Below are positions 34,768-43,306 of a stretch of DNA of 64,000 nt, piece by piece. The stretch's first letter is position 1. Each line of letters begins with the position of its first letter. A program made the translations under genes and the position numbers. Origin of the DNA: Spirochaetaceae bacterium (lineage in GTDB: Bacteria > Spirochaetota > Spirochaetia > SZUA-6 > Bin103); contig JAPPGB010000128.1 in the NCBI GenBank assembly GCA_028821475.1, forward strand, positions 1 to 64,000, written 5' to 3'. Below the pieces are notes generated by a model that was given only the letters and a program-made list of their open reading frames with translations, ran no database searches and was not told where the DNA came from.

Positions 34768-36480
34768 TCATCCGCTAGCCGCGCCGGAATCACCAATTTC
34801 GAGATCTGAGTATTCATCATCGGAGACGTCACTATCCGCGATCGTTGCCGCCGTTTGTTCGCTTGGAAGCGTTACGTTCCGGCCGTTCATGAAGTCTCGC
34901 TCGCCGTTGATGAGTGCCTGCAACCGCGACTCTATCAATCCCGTCCTATCGTCACTCCGAAGCCGCTGCAGCGAGTCGAAAGGAAACCCATGACTTCGCA
35001 GTATTCTCATCAGTCTGTCATCCTTCGTTGTTCTTAGGGCGCCAAACGCTTGGCCGACATGCACCCGATCCAAGAACATCCGATTTGCTGGGCTCCGCAC
35101 TAAGTCGCGACGACCGGGAAAATTCGACAATACATACCCCACCGCTCGCGTACCCAGTATTGATAGCAATTCTCCCGGATCCAGATCCTCATCCTCAAGA
35201 AGTGAACGGGGTTTCAGTGATGCAAGATAGAGAAGAAAGGCGCGTACCCGTGCGCTCCGGCCATCGAAGCGTTCGGGAAACGGTTGCGCAGGTGCTTCCA
35301 GATCAACGACGCTAAACCCGACTCCCGTGCCAATGGCTAAACGACGCATTTCGCCCAAAGCAAGCTCGGCTTGCGCGGTATTTACTCCTCCGAACCAACC
35401 CGTGAACGACGTCACCCAAAACCAGCGGTCCAGAAGTTCAGCGACATTCGCCGGCGGCTGCGGACACTGCCGGAAGAACTCGCCCAACATCACGAGTTGG
35501 AGTCCGTAGGGTAGTAGCCGATCTGACGTTACGCCACAATGTTTCAGGTACGCGAGCGCACGGCGGATGCCCTCCGTTGCAGACTCGAAAGCATCCGGCA
35601 GCTTGTCCCGGACTTCCGTCTTGACCATCAGGTCTGCCCAATCCTTGGCGTAGATGTCGCGTCCGAGTGCTGCCAGCACCGCTCGGAGGAGGAAGACGCG
35701 GTCGAGATTGCCAAATCGTTCCTTTTCGAGTTCTGCCTTAAACTCGTTCAGCTTTTGCGCGAGGTGGAACTGTCCTCTCTGATAGGTCAGCGCGGACACC
35801 ATTTCGTCCGCAGCCATCTTCCGACCCGTGCGGTTCAGTCGGGCGAACACGGCAACCGCACTGTCGAGGTCGGCCTCGCGGATATGAATAAGGGGCAGCT
35901 GATAGTCTCGAAAAGCGCTTGCAAGACGATCCGCTTCGTCAAGCAGTCGCTGCCTCTGGTCTGCGTCATCGACTTCCGATTGTATGCGACGGCATGATTC
36001 GAAGAATCCAACAGTATTGAGTAAGCTGCTAACCGGGAAGTGTTGTGGTCCAAGGCGGTCTGCCGGCCTCGGTGCTCGATGGAACTCCAACGTCTCAAGG
36101 TTACAGAATACGCGCCAGTCGACTTCGTCCACGGTGTGCTCATTGTCCTCGGTCAGTCGCAAGGTGCCAATGAGGGTGGAAACACGCTGCTGTCCATCGA
36201 GCAAGTAACCCACCACGCCACCCGGATTCGAAGTGATCTCAATTGGCCCAATACGCTCGGAGGATTCTATGTCCTCCTCCGTGTCCCAGACAAGTATGGA
36301 CCCGATGGGAAATCCTCGCAGAATACTATCCAGAAGCGCGTGCAGGTCTGCCTGCTTCCACACGAAAGCACGTTGAAATCTCGGCACCCGTATTTTTCCG
36401 GCGGCGATGCGTTCAACCAACTTCCCGAGAAATATCACTTCCGGGACGACCTCGGTACGACTTCGCTTTACGGCCGGCAC
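34768..36480 (-). CDS. DUF262 domain protein (ParB-like nuclease/GmrS type)
   Basis: 570 residues. The N-terminal DUF262 domain shows PRFQRAFVW (33-41), a region around FPIGSILVW, DGQQR (95-99) and FARLNRTG near 215. DGQQR is the NTP-binding/nuclease signature of this ParB-related fold seen in GmrSD, BrxU and similar defence nucleases. The C-terminal half is unassigned and lacks a visible HNH (DUF1524) motif. GTG follows the stop of the preceding gene directly, so translation is coupled. Third gene of an ATPase / TOPRIM-like / DUF262 operon. Confidence 0.82.
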   Translation of the reverse strand: MPAVKRSRTEVVPEVIFLGKLVERIAAGKIRVPRFQRAFVWKQADLHALLDSILRGFPIGSILVWDTEEDIESSERIGPIEITSNPGGVVGYLLDGQQRVSTLIGTLRLTEDNEHTVDEVDWRVFCNLETLEFHRAPRPADRLGPQHFPVSSLLNTVGFFESCRRIQSEVDDADQRQRLLDEADRLASAFRDYQLPLIHIREADLDSAVAVFARLNRTGRKMAADEMVSALTYQRGQFHLAQKLNEFKAELEKERFGNLDRVFLLRAVLAALGRDIYAKDWADLMVKTEVRDKLPDAFESATEGIRRALAYLKHCGVTSDRLLPYGLQLVMLGEFFRQCPQPPANVAELLDRWFWVTSFTGWFGGVNTAQAELALGEMRRLAIGTGVGFSVVDLEAPAQPFPERFDGRSARVRAFLLYLASLKPRSLLEDEDLDPGELLSILGTRAVGYVLSNFPGRRDLVRSPANRMFLDRVHVGQAFGALRTTKDDRLMRILRSHGFPFDSLQRLRSDDRTGLIESRLQALINGERDFMNGRNVTLPSEQTAATIADSDVSDDEYSDLEIGDSGAASG

Positions 36481-37431
36481 TTACACTTGGCTCCGAATCA
36501 ATTCCATACCAAGCTCAAGATCTCCTTGTCCTCGAGAAATGAGCTGTTGCCTTGCCGGTACGTTCTGAACCATCCAGCACGCATGAACCCTCTCCCCAAA
36601 CCCACTCGAGAGCATCACCCGGTCCGGCTCTGAGAGTTCGCCAAACAACGCGTGCTCGACACCAGAGAGTACGTCGGGCAGGCCTTGTTTCATGTCGAAG
36701 AAGTCTTTCTGATCATCGGTGAGCCTGTCCCATGTATGAGTTCTCTGACGGTACTCCTCGCCCACGTCTGGACGTGCTTCGAGGAGAACTCGAGGCAGAT
36801 AGTTTTCGGCTTCCCGTTTAGCTAGAATCCAGCACGGTAGACCGTTCTTGTCACAGTAGCGATCTAGCTGTCGAGCCTCCTTACTCGGGTTGGACGTACG
36901 ATGTCTACGGTCACTATCGACTATAGCGACGAGTCTTACGCGATAAGGTTTCTGCTGTACACGACGCTCGACTTCAAGCTTCATCTGGCCCTTGCCACCG
37001 GGCCCGTCGATGTGGACCGGGCCTGTAGGTAGGCTCCACAGAGAGTGAAGCGCTCCGTCCAGCTCTTCAACAATGCGCCTTACGAACGCACCATCGCTGA
37101 ACCGATTCTCCACGAGAACGCACAGCGGCTGTTCCGCAAGTCGAGCAGCGTGTTCGGGCGTGAGTTCGTCCGCTGCGCTCGGATTGGTAGTTACTCGGGC
37201 ACGTCTCCCATGTGGCTCGAGAGTCCAGGCTCCACGCTGGACCGATGCTACGAACAATTCGTGTACACGCTGCGTACTTTCGCGCATCCAGGAAGTTACC
37301 GCTAATGCGTTTGGATCTGCTTGGGTCGTATCCCACACATGCCAGCCGTCGTCAACCTTGTGCAGAATCCGATCCAACCAAGAGTGCGCATCCGGATCGT
37401 TTGCGGCGGTCGGATCAATCTCTATACGCAT
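36481..37431 (-). CDS. TOPRIM-like nuclease (DUF4435-like)
   Basis: 316 residues. From residue 100 the layout matches a TOPRIM fold of the DUF4435 type: CVLVENRFSDGAFV (Glu108 and Asp113), VRLVAIVDSDRR (Asp172-x-Asp174) and WILAKREAENYLP with the REAENY signature. The 100-residue N-terminal part is unassigned. It lies 5 bp after the ABC-type ATPase stop and directly before the DUF262 gene. In PARIS the DUF4435 TOPRIM protein AriB is the effector released by the ATPase AriA. The same role is plausible here. Confidence 0.7.
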   Translation of the reverse strand: MRIEIDPTAANDPDAHSWLDRILHKVDDGWHVWDTTQADPNALAVTSWMRESTQRVHELFVASVQRGAWTLEPHGRRARVTTNPSAADELTPEHAARLAEQPLCVLVENRFSDGAFVRRIVEELDGALHSLWSLPTGPVHIDGPGGKGQMKLEVERRVQQKPYRVRLVAIVDSDRRHRTSNPSKEARQLDRYCDKNGLPCWILAKREAENYLPRVLLEARPDVGEEYRQRTHTWDRLTDDQKDFFDMKQGLPDVLSGVEHALFGELSEPDRVMLSSGFGERVHACWMVQNVPARQQLISRGQGDLELGMELIRSQV

Positions 37432-37436
37432 ACGCT

Positions 37437-38669
37437 CTATCCGTTCGAACGAGCGGCACGACGGATAGCAAGGATTTCGTCGTAGTCTTCGATGAACACA
37501 CCGGCCGGCCAGCTACTCAATTCACCCTTATCATTTATTCTGATCTTGCGTAGCAATGAACCGCTCCCCGGCTCAGCAAAGATCCAATACACGAGAACAT
37601 TGTCGGCCGGCAACTTCCCTTCGGCAACCCAGCGTCTGATACGCAACAGGAGCATCTCGGAGTGCGTCTCGACGACCAAAGGACGAACCGGACCAACAAT
37701 GTTTTCTATCAACAACTCTGCGACGTGACCGTGAGCTGCCGGATGCAATTCGGCTTCGGGATGTTCAATTATGTCGACACCTTGACCAACCTTCTGGGCG
37801 GTCAGAGCCATCACCGCTACCGGGAGGATCTGCGACAGCCCTCGCCCAGATTGGGCAAGTGACACATTCGTGTCTTGAGTCGCCGCCCCGGCCACGAGGT
37901 CGAAGTAAGTGCCTTGCGCTACGACGTCGATGGTCGTTCCGAGAGCGCTTCGGCACCATCTCCGCACCGCTTCTCTCAACTCATCGTCGGCTGCCAGCAC
38001 CCGGGGCGTGTACAAACCGTCCGACCCAAGAAACAACCTTAGATCGTCCGGTATGCGAAACGGCGACGGGAGGAGTCTGCGTGGACACTGCAGATGACGG
38101 ATTCCGAATGCCCAGGTCTGAAGTCTGTCAAATGGTACTTCGGCCCAGTCTGCAAGTTCGTACGGTTGTAGCGGCACTAGCCCTAGCCAACGGAGCTGCC
38201 GTGATATTGTTGCGGCGCCTGAGACTGCCACACGGTACTCCGATCGGTCATCGAACCCACATCGCTCTAGCGTGATCTCTTTGCCGCCACTGGTGAAGCG
38301 CCATTCGGAGATCTGGCGGGCAGCGGGCCGTTCCGGCAACAAGACGTTGCCAACCGTGGCCGACAGGGATAGCTCGCCAGTGTCGTCCACTAGGGACGCA
38401 GCCACACTCAAGCGGCCATGCACACTGCGCCCCGTCACCAGATCCTCGAAGCTCCCACCGTGCTGAATCCCGCCCGATTCGAGCGGAAGCGGCTCCGAAG
38501 GAGCCTTTCCCGTGGGAGCCAGTCCGCCGGCGAACAACTGGATCATCTGAGCGAGAGCCGTCTTGCCAGAGTTGTTCGGGCCTACGAGGATCGTCAGAGG
38601 GGCGAGCTCCAACTCCGCTCGTTGTGCATAGCCCTTGTAGCGCTCAATCCCGATTTTGCGGAGTTCCAC
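37437..38669 (-). CDS. ABC-type AAA ATPase, DUF3696/AAA_15 family (AriA/OLD-like)
   Basis: About 410 residues with GTG at 38669, chosen so that the protein starts at the first strand of the fold (VELRKIGIERYKGY). The longer frame is Cys/Arg-rich. Walker A GPNNSGKT (30-37). The signature region SLAQSGRGLSQILP, Walker B DIIEHPEAELHP (about 299-310) and H-loop VVETHSE follow. The C-terminal WPAGVF with an acidic segment is typical of DUF3696 proteins. Such SMC/ABC-like ATPases sense phage and hold a nuclease partner in systems such as Gabija, retron-Eco8 and PARIS. First gene of the three-gene operon. Confidence 0.8.
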   Translation of the reverse strand: MELRKIGIERYKGYAQRAELELAPLTILVGPNNSGKTALAQMIQLFAGGLAPTGKAPSEPLPLESGGIQHGGSFEDLVTGRSVHGRLSVAASLVDDTGELSLSATVGNVLLPERPAARQISEWRFTSGGKEITLERCGFDDRSEYRVAVSGAATISRQLRWLGLVPLQPYELADWAEVPFDRLQTWAFGIRHLQCPRRLLPSPFRIPDDLRLFLGSDGLYTPRVLAADDELREAVRRWCRSALGTTIDVVAQGTYFDLVAGAATQDTNVSLAQSGRGLSQILPVAVMALTAQKVGQGVDIIEHPEAELHPAAHGHVAELLIENIVGPVRPLVVETHSEMLLLRIRRWVAEGKLPADNVLVYWIFAEPGSGSLLRKIRINDKGELSSWPAGVFIEDYDEILAIRRAARSNG

Positions 38670-38871
38670 GATGGAGCAAGGTAGCAGTTTGCGGCAAAAC
38701 GGCCAACCGTTGCTCCGGTGGTGGAACTTACTCTCCTTGAGGAGTTCGACTACTGCGCATAGAGCAGATCTACGACAGCGACTACCACATGAAGCACGCA
38801 CGGGTCTCCCGATTCGGGCGCGGACGTCCACTCCGAGGTGCCGACCGGAGGGTGCAGCCCGACTGGCGTGA

Positions 38872-39978
38872 TCAATCCTTGTAGGGGTCGGCGGCGTCGC
38901 GGAGGCCGTCGCCGACGAAGTTGAAGCCGAGCACCGACAGGATCACGAACAGGCCGGGTATCAAGAGCCAGGGCGACTGTGCCACGGTCCTGATGTTCTG
39001 GCCCTCCTTGAGCAGCGCGCCCCAGCTCACCGCCGGCGCCCGGATGCCCAGGCCCAGGAAGCTCAGCGCCGTCTCGCCGAGCATCATGTAGGGAACGGCC
39101 AGGGTCAGGTTGACGACCAGGTAGCTGAAGAACGACGGCAGCAGGTGCAGGCCGATCACCCGCGCCTCGGACGCGCCGGCGATCTGCGCCGCCATCACGA
39201 AGTCCGCCTCCCTCAGTTCCAGCAGCTTGCCGCGCACCACCCGCGCCAGCCCGGTCCAGCCGATTACCGACAGCACGATGGTCACCCCGAAGTACACTTC
39301 GATCGGCGACCAGGTCACCGGCAGGGCGGCCGCCAGCGCCATCCACAGGGGGATGGTCGGAATCGAGATCAGGATCTCCACCACCCGCTGGATCGCGGTG
39401 TCGATGGCGCCGCCGTAGTAGCCCGAGATGCCGCCGAGGATGCAGCCGAGCACGAAGCTGATCGCCACCCCCACCAGCCCCACCGACAGCGACACCCGTG
39501 ACGCGTACAGGTTGCGCGAAAACAGGTCGCGGCCGAGCTTGTCGGTGCCGAACAGGAACGCCGCCTGGCCGTCCGCCACCCCGAACAGGTGGACGTCGGT
39601 GCGCACGAGGTTCCAGAACTTGTACTCGTCGCCGCGCACCAGGAACCGGATCGGGTAGCGGGCGCCGCGGTCCACCGTGTACACCGGGCGCAGGGTGACG
39701 GGGTCGCGTTCCCGTTGCCAACCGTACACGAACGGGCGCAGGTGCAGCCCCTCGTCGCTGATGAAGCGGATGCGTTGCGGCGGCGCGAAGGTGAAGTCGG
39801 CGTTGCGCCGGTAGGGGTCGTAGGGGGCGAAGAACTCGCAGAAGATGCCGAACAGGTAGAGCAGCGCCAGCACGCTCGTGCCCACGAAGGCGAGCTTGTG
39901 GCGCCTGTACTTGCGCCACATGAGCTGCCACTGCGAGGCTACGAAATAGCCCTCTTCGACGTTCGCCCGCGTGCTCAT
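38872..39978 (-). CDS. Peptide-type ABC transporter permease, DppC/OppC family (set 3)
   Basis: 368 residues, closely parallel to the set 1 permease: YFVASQWQLMWRKYRRHKLA before TM1, a long external loop of about 90 residues with PPQRIRF and DEYKFW, then FGTDKLGRDLFSR and five more helices. The ATPase-contact loop is FVMAAQIAGASEARV. It starts 31 bp after dppB. The C-terminus GDGLRDAADPYKD matches set 1 (GDGLRDATDPYRS). No ATPase gene follows before the defence ATPase, which is of a different class. Confidence 0.9.
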   Translation of the reverse strand: MSTRANVEEGYFVASQWQLMWRKYRRHKLAFVGTSVLALLYLFGIFCEFFAPYDPYRRNADFTFAPPQRIRFISDEGLHLRPFVYGWQRERDPVTLRPVYTVDRGARYPIRFLVRGDEYKFWNLVRTDVHLFGVADGQAAFLFGTDKLGRDLFSRNLYASRVSLSVGLVGVAISFVLGCILGGISGYYGGAIDTAIQRVVEILISIPTIPLWMALAAALPVTWSPIEVYFGVTIVLSVIGWTGLARVVRGKLLELREADFVMAAQIAGASEARVIGLHLLPSFFSYLVVNLTLAVPYMMLGETALSFLGLGIRAPAVSWGALLKEGQNIRTVAQSPWLLIPGLFVILSVLGFNFVGDGLRDAADPYKD

Positions 39979-40009
39979 CGCGCCTTGCCCGCGTTCCGCC
40001 CCTGCCCGC

Positions 40010-41008
40010 CTACGCCGCCGCCGCCCGTTCGTAGCGGATGCGCGGATCGATCCAGGCCAGCATGATGTCGGACAGGAAGGTGCCGATCACGGTCAGCACC
40101 ACCAGCACCATCACGATGCTGCCGGCCAGGTACATGTCCTGGCTCAGCAGGGCGTTGAACAGCAGCGGGCCGACCGTCGGCAGGCTGAGCACGATGGCGG
40201 TGATGGTCTCGCCGGACACGATCACCGGCAGCGTCCATCCGACGGTGCTGATGATGGGATTCACCGCCATCCGCACCGGGTACTTGAACAGCAGCCTGCT
40301 CTCGGTCACCCCCTTGGCGCGCGCGGTGATCACGTACTGCCGCGCCAGCTCGTCGAGCAGGGAGCCGCGCATTACGCGGATGATGCTCGCGGTGCCGGCG
40401 GTGCCGATCACGATGATCGGAATCGGCAGGTGCTTGAGCAGGTCCCACACCTTGCCCAGGCTCCAGGGAGCGACGATGTACTCGGGCGAGAACAGCCCGC
40501 CGGCGCTCAGGCCGAAGAACCTGAAGAACACGAACATCAGCACCAGGGCGAGCAGGAAGTTGGGCGTGGCCAGGCCCGCGAAGCCGAGCACGGTAACGGT
40601 GTAGTCGCCGGCGGAGTACTGGTGCGTGGCCGAGTAGACGCCGATCGGGATCGCCACCACGTACACGAAGATCAGCGTCAGCGTGGAGATGGCGACGGTG
40701 AGCGGGACCCGTTCGGCGAGCAGCGTGGTGACCTGCTTGTTGAACTTGAACGACCGGCCCAGGTCGCCCTGCAGCATCTTCCACAGCCACTTCAGGTACT
40801 GGGCGTGGAACGGCAGGTCGAGCCCGTACTCGGTTTCCAGGGAGCGGATCTGCTCCTCGGTGACATCGAGACCCTGGCGGCTGAGCATCTCCATGTAGGT
40901 GGTCAGGTAGTCACCGGGAGGGAGCTGGATGATCGTGAAGGAGATCAGCGAGGTCACCAGTAGCGTGATGACCATGTAGAACAGCCGGCGGACGATGTAG
41001 GTGCCCAT
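40010..41008 (-). CDS. Peptide-type ABC transporter permease, DppB/OppB family (set 3)
   Basis: 332 residues, identical in length to the set 1 DppB-like protein and clearly its paralogue: YIVRRLFYMVITLL, LPPGDYLTT, VYSATHQYSAGDYTVTVLGF and the ATPase-contact loop YVITARAKGVTESRLLF. Six membrane helices. Middle gene of the SBP-dppB-dppC operon on the minus strand, separated from the binding-protein gene by an 11-bp stem-loop. Confidence 0.9.
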   Translation of the reverse strand: MGTYIVRRLFYMVITLLVTSLISFTIIQLPPGDYLTTYMEMLSRQGLDVTEEQIRSLETEYGLDLPFHAQYLKWLWKMLQGDLGRSFKFNKQVTTLLAERVPLTVAISTLTLIFVYVVAIPIGVYSATHQYSAGDYTVTVLGFAGLATPNFLLALVLMFVFFRFFGLSAGGLFSPEYIVAPWSLGKVWDLLKHLPIPIIVIGTAGTASIIRVMRGSLLDELARQYVITARAKGVTESRLLFKYPVRMAVNPIISTVGWTLPVIVSGETITAIVLSLPTVGPLLFNALLSQDMYLAGSIVMVLVVLTVIGTFLSDIMLAWIDPRIRYERAAAA

Positions 41009-41049
41009 GTGCCGTTAGCCGGAATCTGCCGTTTCGCGGCCCTCGTGAA

Positions 41050-41080
41050 CGGCGGGGCAGCCGGTGCAACTGCCCCGCCG
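41050..41080 (-). promoter_or_regulatory. 11-bp stem-loop between binding-protein and dppB genes (set 3)
   Basis: CGGCGGGGCAG (41050-41060) and CTGCCCCGCCG (41070-41080) pair perfectly around a 9-nt loop, 14 nt after the binding-protein stop. Within the operon, so likely an attenuating or mRNA-protecting element. Confidence 0.75.
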
Positions 41081-41094
41081 CATACGACGGTCTC

Positions 41095-43089
41095 CTAGTT
41101 CTTGAAGAACAGTTGGTGGGAGAAGAAATTCAGGTCGCCGGCGTAGTCGGTGAGGCCGGGCAGATACTTCGTGGGCACGTTGCCGATGTTCTTCTTGGCG
41201 ATGTAGGGCGTGGGCAGCAGCCCGACGGTGCCGATCACGAACAGTTGTTCGGCGTAGAAGTCGAAGATCTTCTCGGCCAGATCGTCGTACTCCGCGGAAC
41301 GGAACACGGTCTTGGTCCAGTCCTGCCGCCACTGCCAATGCTGCTTGATCTCGTCGGGCGGTTCCTCGCCCGGCAGCGTGCCGCCGAAGTCGTCCAGGGT
41401 CTTGGCACCGCGTTCGATCTCGTCGTTCGCCTCCAACCACTGCACCCAGAAGGTATCCCACTCGAGCTGGCCGCCGCCCAGCAGGGCGCCGCCGGCGAAG
41501 ATCTGCACCTCCTCGCTGGTAAACAGGCGTTGCGGAATGATCGCGTGGTCGGCGGCGTGGGTGCGCTGGCTCCACAGCGTCGGCTCTTCCGGCTTTACCT
41601 CGGTCTTCAGGCCCACCTCGTCCCAGTACGCCTTGACCAGCTCGACCACGCCCATCTCGGTCTCCATGATGCTCGCCTCGATGAGCAGGACGATGGTCTC
41701 GCCGTCCGGCCCCAGGCGGAAGCCGTCGGAGTCGCGCGCGGTCAGCCCCATGTCGTCAAGCAGCGCGTTGGCGCGGTCCGGATCGTACTCCGCGTAGTCG
41801 TTGGCCCAGGATTCCTTGTAGTAGCTGGCGCCGGGCGGGATGGTGGCCTGACGCGGCACCGCCTGGCCGAAGAACACCACCTCGTTGATCTCGTCGCGGT
41901 CGATCGCCAGGGACATCGCCTGCCGGAAGCGCAGGTCGCGGAACAGCCCGCGCAGCACCGGGTCGTCGATGGTCTGGTGGATGGCGAACGCGGCCTCGTT
42001 GCCGAACACGCCGGGGATCAGGTGCACGTTGTAGTTGCCCTGCTCTTCGTTCTCCTTGTACAGGGCGTAGTTCTGGAAGGTGGTCCAGAAGAACGCCACG
42101 TCCGCCTCGCCGGCGATGATCTTCAACTGGTACACCTCCGGGTCGACGATGGTGGCGACCACGTTGTCGATGTAGGGGAGCTGGTTGCCGCCGGTGTCGA
42201 CCTGCCAGAAGAACGGGTTGCGCTCGTAGGTGTGCACGGTGGTGGCGATGTTGGTCGGCCGCCACGGATTCATGGTCGGCTTGTCGAGGTCGTTCTGCGG
42301 CGGAGGATCCCAGTGGAACACCAGCGCCTGCCCCCAACTGTCGAAGCCTTCCTCCTTGGCCACGTCGGCGGCCTTGTCGTTGTAGTCGGCGTGCCAGTTC
42401 TTCAGGTAGTGCTTCGGGGAGTACACCACCCACTCGCCGCCCATCCACAGCGCGAGTTGCACCAGCACGATCGGCTCCGGCTGCGGAAAGTGGATCCGCA
42501 CCGTGCGGTCGTCGACCTTGTCCGCGTGGCTCGCGAGGTTGGTCCACTGCACCTTCCAGCCGGTGTTCACGCCGTCGTGCTTGTGCATGTCGTTGAGCAT
42601 GAACAGGACGTCGTCGGCCGTGAACGGCGCCCCGTCCGACCACTTGGCGCCGGCCCGCAGGTACAGCGTGAGGGTCTGCGCGTCGTCGGAGAACTCGTAG
42701 TCCTTGGCGAAGTTGCCGACGATGTCGCCGCTCTCCAGGAGGTGCAGCATGTAGGTGTTGAAGTTGGCCGGCTGCACGTCCTGCCAGATCACGTCGCTGT
42801 TGGCCACCACGTTCAGGGTGCCGCCGTAGCGGCCCACCATCTCGATCGGCTCGATCACCAGCGGCTCGTCCGGCACCCGCTCGTCGACCGGCGGCAACTC
42901 GCCGGAGGCAACGAGCGGCTCCAGCATCGGCACCTCGTTGTAGCGCCCCGCGGACGCGGTGGCCGTCGCCGCCTCCGTCGTCCCTTCCGTGTCCTCGTCG
43001 GCGCCCCCGGCGGTCACCGCGACCGGAACCAGGACCGCCAACAACACGGCGGCCAGCAGAAACCTGATGACAGAATCGAATCCCTTCAC
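41095..43089 (-). CDS. Extracellular solute-binding protein, family 5 (set 3)
   Basis: 664-residue SBP_bac_5 protein. GTG 43089 has GGAGG 7 nt upstream. The signal peptide (1-27) ends VTA, followed by GGADEDTEG and an acidic linker. Shared with set 1 are ELPPVDERVP, EMVGRYGGTL and the family motifs RAGAKWSDGAPFTADDVLF and FRQAMSLAIDRDEINEVVF. Heads a minus-strand operon with dppB and dppC. A TTGACA promoter is visible upstream. Substrate not predictable: the neighbouring sulfatase suggests sulfated organics, but the link is only positional. Confidence 0.92.
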   Translation of the reverse strand: MKGFDSVIRFLLAAVLLAVLVPVAVTAGGADEDTEGTTEAATATASAGRYNEVPMLEPLVASGELPPVDERVPDEPLVIEPIEMVGRYGGTLNVVANSDVIWQDVQPANFNTYMLHLLESGDIVGNFAKDYEFSDDAQTLTLYLRAGAKWSDGAPFTADDVLFMLNDMHKHDGVNTGWKVQWTNLASHADKVDDRTVRIHFPQPEPIVLVQLALWMGGEWVVYSPKHYLKNWHADYNDKAADVAKEEGFDSWGQALVFHWDPPPQNDLDKPTMNPWRPTNIATTVHTYERNPFFWQVDTGGNQLPYIDNVVATIVDPEVYQLKIIAGEADVAFFWTTFQNYALYKENEEQGNYNVHLIPGVFGNEAAFAIHQTIDDPVLRGLFRDLRFRQAMSLAIDRDEINEVVFFGQAVPRQATIPPGASYYKESWANDYAEYDPDRANALLDDMGLTARDSDGFRLGPDGETIVLLIEASIMETEMGVVELVKAYWDEVGLKTEVKPEEPTLWSQRTHAADHAIIPQRLFTSEEVQIFAGGALLGGGQLEWDTFWVQWLEANDEIERGAKTLDDFGGTLPGEEPPDEIKQHWQWRQDWTKTVFRSAEYDDLAEKIFDFYAEQLFVIGTVGLLPTPYIAKKNIGNVPTKYLPGLTDYAGDLNFFSHQLFFKN

Positions 43090-43182
43090 GTCACACCTCC
43101 GCAATACCTGACTTGGCAGGTCGGCTGCCCGCCGTGAGGATGGCGTGTTCAGCCCAGCCGGCGGCACCGACGCAACGAAGCG

Positions 43183-43211
43183 ACCCTACGTCCAACCCCA
43201 CCCAATGTCAA
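43183..43211 (-). promoter_or_regulatory. Sigma-70-like promoter of set 3 operon
   Basis: Read on minus: perfect TTGACA (43211-43206), 17 bp, TAGGGT (43188-43183). Gives a leader of about 90 nt before the GTG at 43089. Confidence 0.45.
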
Positions 43212-43306
43212 GTTGCGAACGCCGCCGATTGCGCTGCGTGCCCGGGATCAAGACGCAATCTCGCGTGGACAATGGTCGCGGAACCGGATAGACCTTGCGG
43301 CAACGT

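Noticed and set aside
37437-38831. 464-residue form of the operon ATPase
   Set aside because: The extra N-terminal residues are Cys/Arg-rich and precede the first strand of the fold; GTG 38669 is more plausible.
41113-43137. 674-codon plus-strand open frame across the set 3 binding-protein gene
   Set aside because: Antisense shadow; the minus-strand gene has a ribosome site, signal peptide and SBP motifs.
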